From NCBI RefSeq assembly GCF_022179805.1, contig NZ_BPUO01000003.1:124001-188000 (forward strand): a DNA stretch of 64,000 nucleotides, written 5' to 3'. The notes under the pieces were generated by a model. It made no database searches and was not told where the DNA came from. It saw nothing but the letters and a program-made list of their open reading frames with translations. Position 1 is the first letter of the stretch; every line of letters begins with the position of its first letter. This DNA comes from Cupriavidus pauculus (GTDB lineage Bacteria; Pseudomonadota; Gammaproteobacteria; Burkholderiales; Burkholderiaceae). Below, in pieces: positions 7,502 to 17,081 of this stretch. The translations under genes were made by a program, and so were the position numbers.

Positions 7502-8917
7502 ATGGCCTCGATCTCGAACATCGGCGTTGGTTCCAACCTCGACCTGCAAGACCTGCTCGACAAGCTGGAAGCCAGCGAGAACACCCGGCTTGACGTGATC
7601 AACACGCAAGCCAAGAGCTACCAGACCAAGCTGAGCGGCTACGGCACCATCAAGAGCGTGCTCGACGCCTACGCGGCGGCCGCCAAGACGCTGGCCAACG
7701 CGCAGACGTACAGCGCCGTGACCGCATCGGTGGGCAGCGACAGCGTGCTGTCCGCCACCAACGACGCCACCGCGGTGGCCGGCACGTACACGGTCAACGT
7801 TACCGCGCTGGCTTCGGCGCAGAGCGTGGTCTCGAAGCAGGTGGCCGACCAGAAGGCAGCCATCGGCGGCGGCACCATCACGTTCGATCTGGGCGAGAAC
7901 CTGGGCAGCGGCGGCACGCCGACCAGCACCAAGACCGTGACCATCGGCTCGGACACCTCGCTGCAAGGCATCCGCGACTCGATCAACAAGGCTGGCGTCG
8001 GCGTGACGGCCAGCATCATCAACGACGGCACCGGCAACCGCATCGTGCTGACGTCGGACCAGACCGGCACGAAGTCGGGCTTCCGCGTGACGGCCAGCGA
8101 CAGCGCCGTGAGCGACGTCGTCGCCTACGATCCGACGGTGGCCGTACAGCCGAACGGCAGCTCGGAAAAGGTCAAGGCCGCCAACGCCGCGCTGACGATC
8201 AACAACATCGCCGTCACGAGCCAGAGCAACACAATCTCCGAAGCCGCCCAGGGCGTGACGCTGAACCTGAAGAGCCTTGGCACGACCAGCCTGGACATGA
8301 AGCTGGATACGGCGTCGATCAAGACCGCCGTCAGCGGCTTCGTGGCCGCCTACAACAACGTGCTGACGGCCGCCAAGACGCTGACCGCCTTCGACACCGA
8401 CGCCGAGACCAAGGCCGCGCTGAACGGCGACAGCACGCTGCGCAACATCCAGTCGCGCATGCGTTCGATGCTGAACACGCCGATGTCGGACGGCAACGGC
8501 GGCTCGATCACGCTGTCGGACATCGGCGTGGAGTTCTCGATCGACAGCACCAACTCGGGTGCGCTGAAGGTCAACGACGACAAGCTGAACAAGGCGATCA
8601 CCGGCAACATCGACAAGCTGAAGGCGGTGTTCGCGGGCGTGAACGGCAATGCCGGCATCGGCAAGAACATCACCGACTATAACGACTCGCTGAACGCCAC
8701 CGGCGGCGCGCTGTCCGCGGCTACCGACGGCATCACCGCCACGCTGAAAGACCTGGAAAAGCGCTACGACGCCACGCAGACCCAGATCACGGCCACGATG
8801 GACCGCTACCGCGCGCAGTTCACGCAGCTCGACCTGCTGATCTCGCAGATGAACCAGACCAGCAGCTACCTGACGCAGCAGTTCAGCGCCCTGAACGGCA
8901 CCAGCACCAAGAAGTAA
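7502..8917 (+). CDS. fliD: Flagellar hook-associated protein 2 (filament cap)
   Basis: A 471-residue HAP2/FliD. The pentameric or hexameric cap at the filament tip guides flagellin folding. The N-terminus MASISNIGVGSNLDLQDLLDKLE and the C-terminus with MDRYRAQFTQLDLLISQMNQTSSYL are typical, with amphipathic coiled-coil ends and a Thr/Ser-rich centre. The start follows an AGG site at short spacing. It lies 48 bases after flaG and is followed closely by fliS and fliT, so flaG-fliD-fliS-fliT probably form one transcript. No sigma-28 element was seen directly ahead. Confidence 0.96.
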   Translation: MASISNIGVGSNLDLQDLLDKLEASENTRLDVINTQAKSYQTKLSGYGTIKSVLDAYAAAAKTLANAQTYSAVTASVGSDSVLSATNDATAVAGTYTVNVTALASAQSVVSKQVADQKAAIGGGTITFDLGENLGSGGTPTSTKTVTIGSDTSLQGIRDSINKAGVGVTASIINDGTGNRIVLTSDQTGTKSGFRVTASDSAVSDVVAYDPTVAVQPNGSSEKVKAANAALTINNIAVTSQSNTISEAAQGVTLNLKSLGTTSLDMKLDTASIKTAVSGFVAAYNNVLTAAKTLTAFDTDAETKAALNGDSTLRNIQSRMRSMLNTPMSDGNGGSITLSDIGVEFSIDSTNSGALKVNDDKLNKAITGNIDKLKAVFAGVNGNAGIGKNITDYNDSLNATGGALSAATDGITATLKDLEKRYDATQTQITATMDRYRAQFTQLDLLISQMNQTSSYLTQQFSALNGTSTKK

Positions 8918-8934
8918 CCAACCGGAGTCAAGCC

Positions 8935-9372
8935 ATGTTCGCGCGCCAAGGTATCAACGCCTATGCCCAGGTCGGAGTCCAGACCGGGGTCATGAGTGCC
9001 AGCCCGCACAAGCTGATCGTGATGCTGTACGACGGCGCGCGTTCGGCCATTGCCCGGGCCAAGTTCCATCTGGAGAACAACGAGCTCGAAGCGCGCGGCA
9101 ATGCCATCTCCAAGGCCATCAACATCATCGACAACGGCCTGCGCGCGGTGCTGGACCACGAGGCGGGCGGAGAAATCTCCGCCAACCTCGAATCGCTGTA
9201 CGAATACATGACGCGTCGCCTGATGCTGGCCAACCTGCGCAGCGACGTGGAATTGCTCAATGAAGTGGACGCCCTGCTCGAGAATCTTGCCTCGGCCTGG
9301 GCAGCCATCGACCCCGATGCACCCGCGCCGGAGTCGGCCGTGGAGTCCCAACCCGTCTTGCAGGACAACTGA
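8935..9372 (+). CDS. fliS: Flagellin export chaperone FliS
   Basis: A 145-residue cytoplasmic chaperone that binds the flagellin C-terminus and prevents early polymerisation. Recognised by MFARQGINAYAQVGVQTGVMSASPHKLIVMLYDGA at the start and by EYMTRRLMLANLRSD. A Pro/Glu-rich tail of about 25 residues (DPDAPAPESAVESQ) extends beyond the usual helical core. It starts 17 bases after fliD, and its stop overlaps the fliT start (TGATG). Confidence 0.96.
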   Translation: MFARQGINAYAQVGVQTGVMSASPHKLIVMLYDGARSAIARAKFHLENNELEARGNAISKAINIIDNGLRAVLDHEAGGEISANLESLYEYMTRRLMLANLRSDVELLNEVDALLENLASAWAAIDPDAPAPESAVESQPVLQDN

Positions 9373-9701
9373 TGATGTTTGCCATGTCCCCCATCGTGCG
9401 CAGCTATGAAGAGCTGCTGGTACTGTCCGAGCAGATGCTCGACGCCGCGCGCGCGTCCAACTGGGATGCGCTGACCGATCTGCAGAAGGTCTACATGGCC
9501 GAGGTGGATCGCCTGCGCCTGCTCGACCACAGCGCGCCCTTCAACGACAACGAGCGCCTGCGCCGCTTTCAGTTGCTGGAACGCATCCTGGCGTACGATG
9601 CCCGGATCCGCGACCTGACCATGCCGCGCCTGGCCGAACTGGGCAACCTGCTCAACAACTCGCGCCGCAAGCTCGAACTGTCCGCCGCCTACGGCGCCTG
9701 A
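9372..9701 (+). CDS. fliT: Flagellar chaperone FliT-like protein
   Basis: 109 residues, mostly alpha-helical, beginning MMFAMSPIVRSYEELLVLSEQMLDAARA. Position directly after fliS, with one-base start/stop overlap, and the size identify FliT, the export chaperone for the cap protein FliD. Sequence conservation in this family is low, so context carries much of the call. A second ATG three bases on is equally possible. Confidence 0.82.
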   Translation: MMFAMSPIVRSYEELLVLSEQMLDAARASNWDALTDLQKVYMAEVDRLRLLDHSAPFNDNERLRRFQLLERILAYDARIRDLTMPRLAELGNLLNNSRRKLELSAAYGA

Positions 9702-9772
9702 ACCGCGCGCTGCGCCGCGCACAGGTTGCCGCCACGCGTATCACCGACGTTTTACTGCCCTGACACGCGTCA

Positions 9773-11122
9773 ATGACCGGCATCCAGATTCCTTCCAGCC
9801 TGATTCCGCAGCAGGCACCGGACCCGCAGCTTTCGCGTCCCGCGCTGGCAATCGACAAGCTCGCCGCGCTGATGCCGGTGCCCGAGGTATCGCAGGGCAA
9901 CGTACAGACGTCCACCGGCGAGGCCGCACAGGCACGCCAGCCCAACGCCCTCGGCCCAGGCGGCACGGATCCGCGCCTGGCCGGACAGCCCGGCTCCACG
10001 CGTGAAACACTGAGCTTTGCCGCCAAGGCCATTCTCGACCTGTTCGAAGGCGGCAGTGCCGCGCCCGCGCGTCCCGCGACGCCGCTGCTGGCGGCTTCGC
10101 CAACTGGAAATCCCGCCGCGACCCAGGACCTGGCCAGTGCGCTGGCGCGCTTTGTCGACCAGAGCGGCCTGTTCTACGAATCGCACGTCACCCAGTGGGT
10201 GATGGGGCAGCGTCCGCTGTCCGAGTTGCTGCAGGAGCCACAGGCCGCATTGCGCAATCCGGCCCAGTCGCCGACGCAAATGCCGGCACCATCGGCGCAG
10301 CCGCAGGCCCAGCCCGCCGCGCCCGCACCGGCCGCCCTGCTGCCCTACGGCGGCCCGGCCGCACCGGGCGCGCTGCCGCCGCCCAGCGCCACGATCCTGG
10401 CCGAACTGACGCGGCCGGTCATCTATCCGCTTTCCACCGGAATTCCCGCGCAGGCAGCGCATGGCCAGCCGCAGGCCGCCAACGCGCAGCCAGCCGCCAG
10501 TAACGCCGCCGCGCTCCAGCCGCAGACGCCGCAGAGCCCCGCCGCCGAACAGCGGCTCGCGGCACATGCCAGCGCGGCCGCGCATGCGTACCAGGTCACG
10601 GCCGAGATTTCGCAGGAAGGCCACCATGTTGCCCGCGCCCAGCACGCCGCCATCGTCGCGAGCTGGAATGCGCCAGATAGCAGCGCCACGCAAGCGCAGC
10701 CTGACCGGGGCCCGCCCATCCATCCGTCCAGCGAAGGCGTGGTGCGTCAGCAGCTTGAACTGCTGGCATCGCAGCAGTTCCGCGCCACCATCGACGCCTG
10801 GCCCGGCATGCCCGTGGACTGGGAAATCACGCGCGACTACGACCGCGAAGCCGGTGGCACCACGCCGGAGGCCGCCACCTGGAGCACCCGGCTGCGCCTG
10901 AACCTGCCGCAGCTTGGCAGCGTCGATGCCGTGCTGACGCTCGGCGCGCAGGGGCTCGAAGCGCGCCTGGTGGCTGCCGACAGCGACGCCGCCGCGCGCC
11001 TGATCCAGGGCCGCGCCGACTTCCGCAGCCAGCTCGATGCACGCGGCATCGCGCTGCTGAACCTGAACGTGTCGACGCAGGACACCCCGTCGACGCCCAC
11101 CGTCATCGCCCTGCCAGCATGA
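9773..11122 (+). CDS. FliK-like hook-length-control paralogue
   Basis: 449 residues. The N-terminal 300 or so are Ala/Pro/Gln-rich and low complexity, as in molecular-ruler proteins. The C-terminal 120 look like the Flg_hook domain (QFRATIDAWPGMPVDW; then TRLRLNLPQLGSVDAVLTL and SQLDARGIALLNLNV). A second, more typical FliK lies at 26,709-28,190, so this is an extra copy. Its stop codon overlaps the start of the stand-alone FlhB C-terminal domain (ATGA), implying translational coupling. In canonical systems the FliK C-terminus talks to the FlhB C-terminus to switch export specificity, so the pair is a plausible functional unit. Confidence 0.78.
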   Translation: MTGIQIPSSLIPQQAPDPQLSRPALAIDKLAALMPVPEVSQGNVQTSTGEAAQARQPNALGPGGTDPRLAGQPGSTRETLSFAAKAILDLFEGGSAAPARPATPLLAASPTGNPAATQDLASALARFVDQSGLFYESHVTQWVMGQRPLSELLQEPQAALRNPAQSPTQMPAPSAQPQAQPAAPAPAALLPYGGPAAPGALPPPSATILAELTRPVIYPLSTGIPAQAAHGQPQAANAQPAASNAAALQPQTPQSPAAEQRLAAHASAAAHAYQVTAEISQEGHHVARAQHAAIVASWNAPDSSATQAQPDRGPPIHPSSEGVVRQQLELLASQQFRATIDAWPGMPVDWEITRDYDREAGGTTPEAATWSTRLRLNLPQLGSVDAVLTLGAQGLEARLVAADSDAAARLIQGRADFRSQLDARGIALLNLNVSTQDTPSTPTVIALPA

Positions 11123-11397
11123 GCGACAACCCGTCCGATCGCGGCGCCGCCGTCGCCCTCTCCTACCAGTCCAGCGACAACGCGCCGCGCGTGGTGGCCA
11201 AGGGCTACGGCATGTCCGCCGAGGCCATCATCACGCGCGCCCGCGATGCCGGCGTCTATGTACATGGTTCCCCCGCGCTGGTGAACCTGCTGATGCAGGT
11301 AGATCTGGACAGCCAGATTCCCCCGCAGCTCTATGTGGCCGTGGCCGAACTGCTGGCCTGGCTGCATCGCATGGAAGGCGAGCCCGCCGCAGCCTGA
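11119..11397 (+). CDS. Stand-alone FlhB cytoplasmic C-terminal domain (FlhX/FhlB-like)
   Basis: 92 residues matching only the part of FlhB that follows the autocleavage site: AVALSYQSSDNAPRVVAKGYG, then a helix, GSPALVNLLMQVDLDSQIPPQLYVAVAELLAWL. The NPTH cleavage tetrad and the four membrane helices are absent, as expected for a protein equal to the cleaved FlhB-CC fragment. Such stand-alone domains (FlhX in epsilonproteobacteria) can substitute for FlhB-CC. It overlaps the FliK-like gene by four bases. Full-length FlhB is not in the window. Confidence 0.8.
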   Translation: MSDNPSDRGAAVALSYQSSDNAPRVVAKGYGMSAEAIITRARDAGVYVHGSPALVNLLMQVDLDSQIPPQLYVAVAELLAWLHRMEGEPAAA

Positions 11398-11570
11398 GCG
11401 GGAGAGCGCCGCATCCATCACGCCCGGCGCCCTGCCGGGCGAATTAGCCCCTGTTTTCCGCTGTGTTCGCGCCGTCGTATCTGGCGGCGGCTTGTTAATT
11501 TGTTGGCATGGGACCAGACCATCCATACGGATCGTCTGGGCGTCAGCAGTCCATCGAAAGACACAAGCCA

Positions 11571-13844
11571 ATGAAGAAACAGCCAAGGGGAAGCGGTTCG
11601 CATGCACTGGAAGAGGCGTGGGCGCTGTTCCGCGTCGGTAACTATCCGGCAGCGCATGCCACGGCCGAGCAGGCCGGACGGCGCGGCGCGCCGCCTGTGC
11701 AGGTGGAATACCTGAAGGGATACTCGCTGCTGCTGCTCGACCGCGATGCCGAGGCGCTGCAGATCGCCCAGGCCGGTCTGGCCAAGTGGCCCGGCGACGT
11801 CGCGCTGCAAGGGCTGACCGGCATGCTGCTGGTGCGCCAGGACAATCCCGACGAAGCGCGCCCGCTGCTAGAGCGCGCGCTGGAAGTGCGTCCCGACGAC
11901 ACGAACCTGCTGCTGTCGATGGCACGTGTCCACAGCATGATGAACGAGCGCCCCGCCGCGCAGGCCCTGTACCAGCGCCTGGTCGAGGCCGATCCCACCA
12001 ACTACATCGCGTTTTCCAACCTGGGCAACGAGCGGCGCGCCAATGGCGACCCCGCCGGCGGCCTGCAGGCCTATCGCATGGCGCGCCACGGCAATCCGTC
12101 GCTGGTGACCAACCGCTCGAACGTGCTGCTGGGCATGCTGAGCGCGGAAGACACCACGGCGCAGACGCTGCGTGCCGAGGCCGAGGACTTTGCCGCGATG
12201 CTCGCACGCGACACGGTGGCCGCCAGCGGCCCGCTGGGCAGCACGTCGCCGCGCATCCGCATCGGCTTCCTGTCGGCCGACCTTTCGTGGCACGCGGTTG
12301 CCTACTTCCTGATCCCGCTGATCGCGAACATCGACCGCAACCTCTTCGACGTGTTCCTGTTCCGCATGAACCGCAAGCAGGACAAGCTGACCGAGAAGCT
12401 GGAGCAGTACGCCACGGCGATGATCGACGTCAGCCGCCTGTCGACGCTCGACACGGTCCAGCGCATCCGCCGCGAGCAGATCGACGTGATGGTCGACCTG
12501 GGCGGTTACACCGGCCATTCGCCGCTGCTGGTGTTGTCGCACCGCGTGGCGCCGGTGCAGATGACCTGGCTGGGTTTTCCGGGCACCACCGGCATGCCGT
12601 CGATCGACTATCGCATCTCGGACTGGGTGGGCGATCCGGAAGGCGCCGAAAGCCACTATTCGGAAAAGCTGCTGCGCGCGCCGGTGTTCTGCGCGTTCCA
12701 CCCGCTGGTCACCGCGCCGCTGCAGGTCTATGAAGACAAGTACCGCGTCAAGGACACGCCGGCACTGCGCAATGGCTTCATCACGTTCGGCTCCTGCAAC
12801 GGCCTGACCAAGCTCAGCGACCTGACCCTGAAGCTGTGGGCCGATGTGCTGGACGCCTGCCCGAACAGCCGCCTGCTGATCGAATCCCAGAACGTGGCCC
12901 TGTCGGGCGTGCGCGAGATGTTCGAAGCGCGCCTGACGGCCCATGGCATCGACCTCGATCGCGTGGAACTGTTGAATCGTGTGGCCGACAACCAGTACGT
13001 CATGTACAACCGCATCGACATCGCGCTCGATGCCACGCCGTACACGGGCGGTACCACCACGTGCGACGCGCTGTGGATGGGCGTGCCCGTGGTGTCGCTG
13101 ACCGGCGAGGCGTTCCACCAGCGTATCTCGGCGATCTTCCTCAAGGACTGCGGCCTGGAGCCGCTGGTCTGCGAGGACGCCGCCGCCTACGTCAACATGG
13201 CCAGCGAACTGGCCAGCGATATCGGCCGTCTCAACGAACTGCGCCTGTCGCTGCGCCAGCGCGTGGAAAGCAGCGCGATGACCGACGCGCCGCGCTTTGC
13301 CGCGTGGTTCGAGCAGCAAGCCTACGCACTGAGCCACGCCCGCAAGGGCCTGCCGGAAGCCATGCCCGAGCGCGAGCAGGGCGTGTACTTTGGCGGCACG
13401 TGGTACACGGCCACCGACATGGCATTGAGCGTGGCCGCTCACATCGAGACCGGCGAATTCGACAAGCTCCACAACGTGCTGGAGAACCTGAGCTCCACCT
13501 GGTATCGCCACTGGATGGTCACGTACGGCCTGGCCGTCTACAAGTACCACATGTCGTCGCGCTCCGAAGCCATCGACCTGCTGATCGAAGCCATTGGCCA
13601 GCGCCCGTACGCGCTGCCGCTCTATCGCCTGCTGGCAGCATGGCTGAGCGACAACGGCTTCGAAAAGGACGCGCTCGCCGGCCTGCTGGGCGAGCAGTTT
13701 GGCCTGGACCTGGCCACGCTCGAAGCCAGCCCGGTGCCGAGCGCCTTTGAAGTGGCGGGCATGAAGGTGGAAGTGGTTGCTGACGAACCGGCCAACACGC
13801 ACGTCAACATCCGCATCAACGCCGACAGCGAGGCCCTCGCATGA
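11571..13844 (+). CDS. TPR-containing O-linked glycosyltransferase (SPINDLY/OGT, GT41-like), probable flagellin glycosyltransferase
   Basis: About 757 residues. The N-terminal 200 form tetratricopeptide-type helices ([49 protein letters not shown]). The GT-B catalytic part of the GT41 family follows: [79 protein letters not shown] and [20 protein letters not shown]. These enzymes transfer a sugar from a nucleotide donor to Ser/Thr of cytoplasmic proteins. It sits after the flagellin, cap and chaperone genes and overlaps rfbF by four bases, so flagellin is the likely acceptor. ATG at 11571 is chosen; the earlier in-frame start at 11508 lacks a better ribosome site. Confidence 0.85.
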   Translation: MKKQPRGSGSHALEEAWALFRVGNYPAAHATAEQAGRRGAPPVQVEYLKGYSLLLLDRDAEALQIAQAGLAKWPGDVALQGLTGMLLVRQDNPDEARPLLERALEVRPDDTNLLLSMARVHSMMNERPAAQALYQRLVEADPTNYIAFSNLGNERRANGDPAGGLQAYRMARHGNPSLVTNRSNVLLGMLSAEDTTAQTLRAEAEDFAAMLARDTVAASGPLGSTSPRIRIGFLSADLSWHAVAYFLIPLIANIDRNLFDVFLFRMNRKQDKLTEKLEQYATAMIDVSRLSTLDTVQRIRREQIDVMVDLGGYTGHSPLLVLSHRVAPVQMTWLGFPGTTGMPSIDYRISDWVGDPEGAESHYSEKLLRAPVFCAFHPLVTAPLQVYEDKYRVKDTPALRNGFITFGSCNGLTKLSDLTLKLWADVLDACPNSRLLIESQNVALSGVREMFEARLTAHGIDLDRVELLNRVADNQYVMYNRIDIALDATPYTGGTTTCDALWMGVPVVSLTGEAFHQRISAIFLKDCGLEPLVCEDAAAYVNMASELASDIGRLNELRLSLRQRVESSAMTDAPRFAAWFEQQAYALSHARKGLPEAMPEREQGVYFGGTWYTATDMALSVAAHIETGEFDKLHNVLENLSSTWYRHWMVTYGLAVYKYHMSSRSEAIDLLIEAIGQRPYALPLYRLLAAWLSDNGFEKDALAGLLGEQFGLDLATLEASPVPSAFEVAGMKVEVVADEPANTHVNIRINADSEALA

Positions 13845-14614
13845 AAGCCGTGATCCTGGCCGGTGGCCTTGGCACCCGCATTTCCGAAGAGTCGCACCTG
13901 CGTCCCAAGCCGATGATCGAGATCGGCGGCAAGCCGATCCTGTGGCACATCATGAAGATGTACTCGGCGCATGGCGTGAACGAGTTCGTGATCTGCCTGG
14001 GCTACAAGGGCTACGTCATCAAGGAATACTTCGCCAACTACTTCCTGCACATGTCCGACGTGACGTTCGACATGTCGGGCAACCGCATGGAAGTGCATTG
14101 CCAGAAGGCCGAGCCGTGGCGCGTCACGCTGGTGGACACAGGTGAGGACTCGCAAACCGGCGGCCGCCTGCGCCGCGTGCGCGACTACCTGCCGGCCGGC
14201 GAGTCGTTCTGCTTCACCTACGGCGACGGCGTGTCCGACATCAACATCAGCGCGGAAATCGAATTCCACCGCCGCCATGGCCGCTGGGCCACCGTGGCCG
14301 CCGTGCAGCCGCCGGGCCGCTATGGCGCCCTGCAGCGTACCGACGAGAACATGGTGACCGGCTTTGCCGAGAAGCCGCGCGGCGACGGCGGCTGGATCAA
14401 CGGCGGCTTCTTCGTGCTGCAGCCCGAAGCCATCGACCTGATCGCCGGCGACCATATCGCCTGGGAACAGGAACCGATGGGGCAACTGGCGCGTGACGGC
14501 CACCTGCTGGCCTTCGAGCATTCGGGCTTCTGGCAGCCGATGGACACGCTGCGCGAGAAGAACCAGCTCGAACAACTGTGGCAAACCGGCAAGGCGCCCT
14601 GGAAAGTCTGGTGA
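13841..14614 (+). CDS. rfbF: Glucose-1-phosphate cytidylyltransferase
   Basis: A 257-residue nucleotidyltransferase making CDP-glucose from CTP and glucose-1-phosphate, the committed step to CDP-linked deoxysugars. It has the signature [20 protein letters not shown] and [19 protein letters not shown] at the nucleotide site, [12 protein letters not shown] with the metal-binding Asp, and WINGGFFVL. Length and motifs agree with RfbF/DdhA. The start overlaps the glycosyltransferase stop (ATGA), and the stop overlaps the next start (TGATG), giving a tightly coupled GT-rfbF-rfbG unit. Confidence 0.95.
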   Translation: MKAVILAGGLGTRISEESHLRPKPMIEIGGKPILWHIMKMYSAHGVNEFVICLGYKGYVIKEYFANYFLHMSDVTFDMSGNRMEVHCQKAEPWRVTLVDTGEDSQTGGRLRRVRDYLPAGESFCFTYGDGVSDINISAEIEFHRRHGRWATVAAVQPPGRYGALQRTDENMVTGFAEKPRGDGGWINGGFFVLQPEAIDLIAGDHIAWEQEPMGQLARDGHLLAFEHSGFWQPMDTLREKNQLEQLWQTGKAPWKVW

Positions 14615-15684
14615 TGGAAGCGCTTGCTCACTACCGTGGCCGGCGCGTGTTCGTGACCGGCCATACCGGTTTCAAAGGCGCGTGGCTGTCGATGTGGCTG
14701 GCGCGCGCCGGGGCCAAGGTCACCGGCTATGCGCTGGCACCGGCCACCGAGCCGAACCTGTTCACGCTGGCCGGCGTCGGACGCACGCTGCACGCGCACC
14801 ACATCGGCGACATCCGCGACACGGCGCAACTGCAGCAGGCCATGCGCACGGCCGAGCCCGAGGTCGTGTTCCACCTGGCCGCCCAGCCACTGGTGCGCGA
14901 AAGCTATCGCACGGCGGTGGATACGTGGTCGACCAACGTGATGGGCACAGTCAACGTGCTCGAAGCGGTGCGCGCCAATCCCTCGGTGCGCGCTGCCGTG
15001 GTGATCACCACCGACAAGTGCTACGAGAACCGTGAGTGGTTGTGGGGCTACCGCGAGACCGATCCGCTGGGTGGCCACGATCCGTACAGCGCCAGCAAGG
15101 CCGGCGCGGAACTGGTGGTGTCCAGCTATCGCCGCTCGTTCCTGGCGGCATCGGGCCAGCACCTGGCCAGCGCGCGTGCCGGCAATGTCATCGGCGGCGG
15201 CGACTGGTCGGCCGACCGGTTGATTCCCGACGCCGCGCGTGCCGCAGCGGCGGGCCAGGCGCTGCGTATCCGCCATCCGGAAGCAACGCGTCCGTGGCAG
15301 CACGTGCTGGAGTCACTGCACGGCTACCTGCTGTTGGGCACCAAGCTGCTCGGTGACGATGGCCGCACGTACGCCGATGCCTTCAACTTCGGCCCGGCCG
15401 CCACCGACAACCAGCCGGTACAGGCTGTGCTGCAAGGCTTGCAGCGGCACTGGCCGCAACTGCGTTGGGAACTCGATGCCGCGATGCGCGCAGCGGCGCC
15501 GCATGAAGCCGGCTATCTCTATCTGGATTCGTCGAAGGCCGTGCGCACGCTCGGCTGGCAGCCGCGCTGGACGCTCGACCGCGCCTTGCAGGAAACGGCG
15601 CGGTGGTACAGCCAGGTGCAGGCCAATCCCGACCAGGCCCGCGCCATCACCGAAGCGCAGATCGAAGCGTTCTCGGCAGCCTGA
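14614..15684 (+). CDS. rfbG: CDP-glucose 4,6-dehydratase
   Basis: About 356 residues, an extended short-chain dehydrogenase converting CDP-glucose to CDP-4-keto-6-deoxyglucose with bound NAD. The Rossmann motif is GHTGFKGAWLS (residues about 17-27); VVITTDKCYEN and DPYSASKAGAELVVSSYRRS supply the Thr, Tyr and Lys of the catalytic set. The ATG overlaps the rfbF stop by one base. The gene converges on the acyltransferase of the opposite operon, 14 bases away. Confidence 0.95.
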   Translation: MEALAHYRGRRVFVTGHTGFKGAWLSMWLARAGAKVTGYALAPATEPNLFTLAGVGRTLHAHHIGDIRDTAQLQQAMRTAEPEVVFHLAAQPLVRESYRTAVDTWSTNVMGTVNVLEAVRANPSVRAAVVITTDKCYENREWLWGYRETDPLGGHDPYSASKAGAELVVSSYRRSFLAASGQHLASARAGNVIGGGDWSADRLIPDAARAAAAGQALRIRHPEATRPWQHVLESLHGYLLLGTKLLGDDGRTYADAFNFGPAATDNQPVQAVLQGLQRHWPQLRWELDAAMRAAAPHEAGYLYLDSSKAVRTLGWQPRWTLDRALQETARWYSQVQANPDQARAITEAQIEAFSAA

Positions 15685-15698
15685 TCGGCAGGCTACCC

Positions 15699-16187
15699 TT
15701 ACTCGCGATACCGTACGATCCGGGCCGGATTGCCAGCAATCACTGCGTAATCCGGCCACTCGCCCTTGATCACGGCGCCCGCGCCGACCACGCAGCCCTT
15801 GCCCAGCGTGGTGCCATCCAGCAGCACGCAGTTCGCGCCAATCCAGCAGTCGTCGCCAATCACGATGCCGCCACGCGACGGCATGAAGCGCTGCTCGATG
15901 ATCGTCCGGTTGCGGTCGCGATACTCGTGGTTGGTCGACGCCAGCGTGGTATTGGCCGCGATCAGCACGCCAGTGCCCATGCGCACGCCGTTGCCGGAGT
16001 AGATCACCACGCCCGAGTTCAGGTAGCAGCGCGGACCGATTTCCACGTTGCCGTCGCCGCCCGCGAACTTGATTTTCACGAAGCTGTCGATGGTGACGTC
16101 GTCGCCCACCGACACATGGTTGCCGCGCACCGAACGCTCGATGTCGGCCAGCGGCGAGATCTTCGCCAGCGTTGAGATTCTGTTCAT
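15699..16187 (-). CDS. Hexapeptide-repeat acyltransferase (left-handed beta-helix)
   Basis: 162 residues built of hexapeptide turns (IGPRCYLNSGVVIYSGNGVRMGTG, split over residues 50-75; VIGDDCWIGANCVLLDGTTLGKG near 114-136). The C-terminus AVIAGNPARIVRYRE is typical of O-acetyltransferases. The probable catalytic His lies in STNHEYRDRN. It probably O-acylates the sugar made by this cluster. It is the last gene of the minus-strand sugar operon and overlaps the reductase stop by four bases. Confidence 0.85.
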   Translation of the reverse strand: MNRISTLAKISPLADIERSVRGNHVSVGDDVTIDSFVKIKFAGGDGNVEIGPRCYLNSGVVIYSGNGVRMGTGVLIAANTTLASTNHEYRDRNRTIIEQRFMPSRGGIVIGDDCWIGANCVLLDGTTLGKGCVVGAGAVIKGEWPDYAVIAGNPARIVRYRE

Positions 16188-17071
16188 CGCGAACGTTCCT
16201 TCAGCAGTCGGGTGGCCACATCGCGTACGAAGACGGTCATGCGCGTCCCATCAGTATCGGCTTCATCGTTCCAATGCGCCGAACCGAACGTGTAGGCGGC
16301 TTCCTGCGGACGATTGGTGCCAAGCGATACCGGCACCTCACCACCACCCGCAGCGGCCACCACGCCGGCACACAGCGTGGCCAGCGCATCCATGCGCCAC
16401 GGCTGGCCCGACACGTGCGTCAGGCCCGGCAGTGCCAGGTCCAGGCCCTGCACCACCGCCACCACCAACCGGTCCAGCGAGACATAGCAGCGCACCGGCG
16501 AGCCATCTGACAGCAGGCGCAGCGCGCCCTCGCCCACGGCCTGGCGTGTGAAATCAAAAGGCGCCAGCGTCCAGCGGTCGAAGGTCGACCAGTCGGCCGG
16601 CGTGCCGAACAGATTGGCAGGCCGCAGGATCGTGGTGCGAAAGTCCTGCGCGGCCAGCAACTGCTCGGCCAGCAGGTGGGTCAACCCATAGTCGTTGGCA
16701 GGCACCGGCACGGCGGCTTCATCGAGCCGGCCGGCCGGCTTGCCGAACACGTGGAACGTGGACAGGTAGACCACGTGTTTCACGCCCGCCTCGCGCAGGC
16801 GGCCGGCCAACGCACGTGTGGCGGTGACGTTGGCCGTGTATGCGGCGAGCGGGTCCTGGCGGCACAGGATCTCGTTGGCGGCGGCCGCGTGCACGCAGGC
16901 GTCGATGCCGGCAGGCAACGCGGCCAGGCTTTCGGGATGCAGCAGGTCGAACCGCACGTCGTCAGTTGGCCGGCGGCCCGCCGTGAGCACCTTCCAGCCG
17001 CGCGCACGCAGGCCGCCGCGGATCGCGCCGCCCGCGTAGCCCGATGCACCGGTCAGCAACACTGTCTGCAT
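16184..17071 (-). CDS. NAD(P)-dependent sugar epimerase/reductase, likely C4-ketoreductase of the CDP-sugar pathway
   Basis: 295 residues of the extended SDR fold: MQTVLLTGASGYAGGAIRGGL at the dinucleotide site, DACVHAAAANEI, VYLSTFHVFG, then NDYGLTHLLAEQLL with the catalytic Tyr and a Leu-His-Leu variation (YGLTHLLAE instead of YGLSKLLAE: the usual Lys position reads His, so catalysis may differ). Its position beside RfbH and an RfbC-like epimerase suggests reduction of a CDP-4-keto-3,6-dideoxyhexose. Stereochemistry and product cannot be deduced. Confidence 0.75.
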   Translation of the reverse strand: MQTVLLTGASGYAGGAIRGGLRARGWKVLTAGRRPTDDVRFDLLHPESLAALPAGIDACVHAAAANEILCRQDPLAAYTANVTATRALAGRLREAGVKHVVYLSTFHVFGKPAGRLDEAAVPVPANDYGLTHLLAEQLLAAQDFRTTILRPANLFGTPADWSTFDRWTLAPFDFTRQAVGEGALRLLSDGSPVRCYVSLDRLVVAVVQGLDLALPGLTHVSGQPWRMDALATLCAGVVAAAGGGEVPVSLGTNRPQEAAYTFGSAHWNDEADTDGTRMTVFVRDVATRLLKERSR

Positions 17072-17081
17072 GGTCTGTGGA

